From Sipunculus nudus (taxonomy: Eukaryota > Annelida > Sipuncula > Golfingiida > Sipunculidae): a stretch of DNA of 64,000 nt. Each line of letters opens with the position of its first letter. The first letter of the stretch is position 1. The position numbers were made by a program, and so were the translations under genes. This document shows positions 61,808-64,000 of this stretch, one piece after another. Where the stretch lies: assembly GCA_026874595.1 (NCBI GenBank), contig CM049322.1, positions 8,818,400 to 8,882,399 on the forward strand, read 5' to 3'. Below the pieces are notes generated by a model, which was given only the letters and a program-made list of their open reading frames with translations, did no database searches and was not told the DNA's origin.

Positions 61808-62435
61808 AAGTGACCCATGGGTCATAACGCTCAGCTGACTCGGAAGACATTCACAAAGGAATTTTATCATCTGAATGCCAAATTTTGTAGGTGGTAACCC
61901 CATTCAACTGAAGCATAGTTCTGAGGATATGGGTAAAAGAGACCTAATTTCAGGTTTCCAAGGAGATTTTTCATGGACCTCCCTCGATGTCAAGTTATAA
62001 GATTCTAGATTGAATTGTTACAATCTGTACCCTGTTAATGGAGGACTGCATCTTTGAAGGTCTCAAAAATAGAGAAAAAATGCCTAAGAATTAAAAAAAA
62101 TACAGGTGGTCCCACCAGTCTGCAGGAACAGATGAAACACACCATGATCAATATGCATGAAGAGAATCATGGTGATCAATGCATTAGTTGTTCAGATACT
62201 GGAACTTTTTGTAAGTGTAACAATTTTTTTTATTATTCTGGGGGGGGTACTTCTGAGCCCTATAGCTCAGAGGATATGGGTAAAAGAAACCTAATTTCAG
62301 GTTTCAAGGGAGATTTTTCATGGACCTCCCTGGATGTTAGAGGATTCAAGGTCCAGTGGTTATGAATTGTGCCAGGTTAAAGGATGGACAGACAGATGAT
62401 GGACAAAGAGTGACTGCTTTAGCTCAGCTGAGATA
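61808..62435 (+). mobile_element. Family D-like element, short copy
   Basis: Starts AAGTGACCCATGGGTCATAA CGCTCAGCTGAC and ends CTTTAGCTCAGCTGAGATAA. Inside, the phrase set AGGATATGGGTAAAAGA.ACC, TTTCA.GG.GAGATTTTTCATG, GGACCTCCCT.GATGT occurs twice (near 61923 and 62271), as in 8374-9834. It mixes the start of family D with the interior of the 8374 element, showing that the groups are related. Confidence 0.6.
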
Positions 62436-63259
62436 AAAATGTCCCCACAGTAAACCAGAAAAGACATATTCTATAAATTATATGACAGGTGATTAACATG
62501 GGAGGGGAGACATGATAGTTGTGGGTCACAATGAAAAAGGAAGTAACTGAATTTGAATGACACAGCAAGGGTAAAGCAGTACCTCGACTCCATTGAGGGG
62601 GCCACAAAAACAAAAGGTATATATTTAATGATGAGCTACAATACATCCGAGCAATCCACAATGTCTGTGACATGAGGATGGAGTACAGCAGCTGCTACCT
62701 AGTGGCATTTACAAGAACTAATGAAGATGAATGGCTCTGGCTGGCAGAAGCTGCAGTTTAGTTAGCCCTACCTGGGCTTAAGTGTATGCGTTTGCTTATT
62801 AATGCTAAAAATTAAACGTGACTCCATGTACCGATAGACATAACTCAGTGCCAGCTCTTATCACTAAAGCCCTTAAAAGTCCATACGCTGAATCCCTGAT
62901 ATTTGCATATTAAGGCGTCACAAGGCTTTTTTGAGGACCTGACCCTTCCCCTGGCATTAGCATATCAGGCCTTCACGCCTCATGAGAATGACATCGTTGC
63001 AATGAGAACGCCAACATTGGTCCCACAGCTCAGCCCGCTAGGTAACATTCGCACTAAAAACATCATGTATTCAGGTAGTCCACACATGGACTTTTGTGTC
63101 CTATGATTTATCTATGCTGAAAGAATATTATGGTCAATGGGCTAAATGTAAGTGCATATTGTAGACACTATAGCAATAATTTTGTAAAGACAGTTCCAGT
63201 AAATTACCTCTGCCGAGGAGACAAGATCAGCTTGCAGCATTTGTGTGTACCCGTGTATT
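62436..63259. other. Upstream region, no gene seen
   Basis: A 67-codon plus-strand frame (62903-63106) has no recognised family. Nothing else stands out. Confidence 0.4.
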
Positions 63260-63780
63260 AACTGCCAATTTGCCACTTGCAAATCGTGACTGTTTCAGTC
63301 AGCCGGTACATTTTGATTGTGCTCGTCGCCTGTGCACCTGAATATCTCGCGCTGATTGGCTGAGCCAGAGTTTGCTAGGCCAACATTATGTTCAAATAGG
63401 CCCACTTTGAAGAGTGGTGGTCTGATAAACGTTTACACTGAGGCTGAGGGTTATAGTGTTTTAAAGTCTCCCTGAACTCAACATAAGCAACGGCCTAAAA
63501 ATATTAAGACTGATTAAATATGAATATTAGTAGCAAACTGGAAGCCTGGAATAGGCAATGAATAAATGAACCATGTTGGTTTTGAAAAAGATTCTGGGAA
63601 AGACCACTGCTGACGTCACTGGAAAAGACCTTAGTTCAGCGAGGCGGTGATGTGTGGCGCTGATCGTCCAATAATCACTGGAGTTTACCAGTCGCTGATA
63701 AGTTGGCCAGAGAGTTGTACTTTCGTTATATAATTTGCCGCAAGGTGCGAGTTCCTGTTCCTAGCTTTGCGACACAGCAA
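63260..63780. promoter_or_regulatory. Possible promoter patch (CRE, CCAAT, TATA-like)
   Basis: CpG dinucleotides are clearly denser here than in most of the window. On the plus strand TGACGTCA (63611-63618), CCAAT (63668-63672) and TATATAA (63727-63733) occur in the order and rough spacing of a core promoter. On the minus strand an ATTGGC (CCAAT complement) is at 63354-63359. It could drive a gene to the right, or be the distant first exon region of the transporter gene. No transcript evidence is available. Confidence 0.3.
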
Positions 63781-64000
63781 AGTTTGTTGACTCTGTTAGT
63801 GGGAGGAATTATGTTTTAACCATTACATCGACTGGGCCAGTCCACAGTTTAGTACATTAATGTTAATACATTATTACAAACTGTTTAACATCAGTTTCCT
63901 AATCCTCAAAAACATTAACCTATTTTAAAGTAAACACTCTGCCAACATGTGCATCCCAAGTGATAACGAACAGATTCATGAGCGCTGAAGAAAATAAATA

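Overview
The window is animal nuclear DNA from a lophotrochozoan, most likely a mollusc. It is AT-rich, has short coding exons with GT-AG introns up to about 14.5 kb, no bacterial-style gene packing, and many dispersed repeats of kinds common in mollusc genomes: CGGACGGACGG arrays ending in AGCTCAGATGAC-type termini, Helitron-like ends, and long G or C runs. The species call is inference.

One gene is well supported, on the minus strand between 27602 and 2898: the 5' half of an SLC6 sodium- and chloride-dependent transporter of the glycine-transporter (GlyT) clade. Six exons (27602-27410, 26856-26725, 19926-19783, 5242-5011, 3609-3477, 3032-2898) join in frame into 319 codons counted from the ATG at 27590. 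They cover a short N-terminus, TM1 to TM5 and the large glycosylated loop EL2. The rest (TM6 to TM12) lies beyond base 1. A strong 3' splice site 13 bases upstream of the ATG suggests a further 5' exon at higher coordinates.

Intron 3 (5243-19782) is mostly mobile DNA. Its core is a 10.8-kb foldback element (5511-16337) flanked by TA, with long inverted arms built from tandem repeats of about 370-385 bp. A Helitron-like element (7034-7686), an element of about 1.46 kb (8374-9834) and one of about 3.24 kb (12342-15578) are nested inside it. Removing the first and third restores the tandem-repeat phase of the arms, which dates them as later insertions. A 29-bp minisatellite lies just outside the right end. 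Intron 2 starts with a degenerate tandem array that copies the exon 3 splice acceptor, and carries a second copy of the 3.2-kb element family (20885-22779).

From 27603 to 64000 no coding exon could be recognised. This stretch holds microsatellites, several minisatellites, a tRNA-derived SINE, further dispersed repeats, and near the right edge (63260-63780) a CpG-richer patch with CRE, CCAAT and TATA-like motifs that may be a promoter. No RNA genes other than the SINE head, and no CRISPR arrays, were seen.
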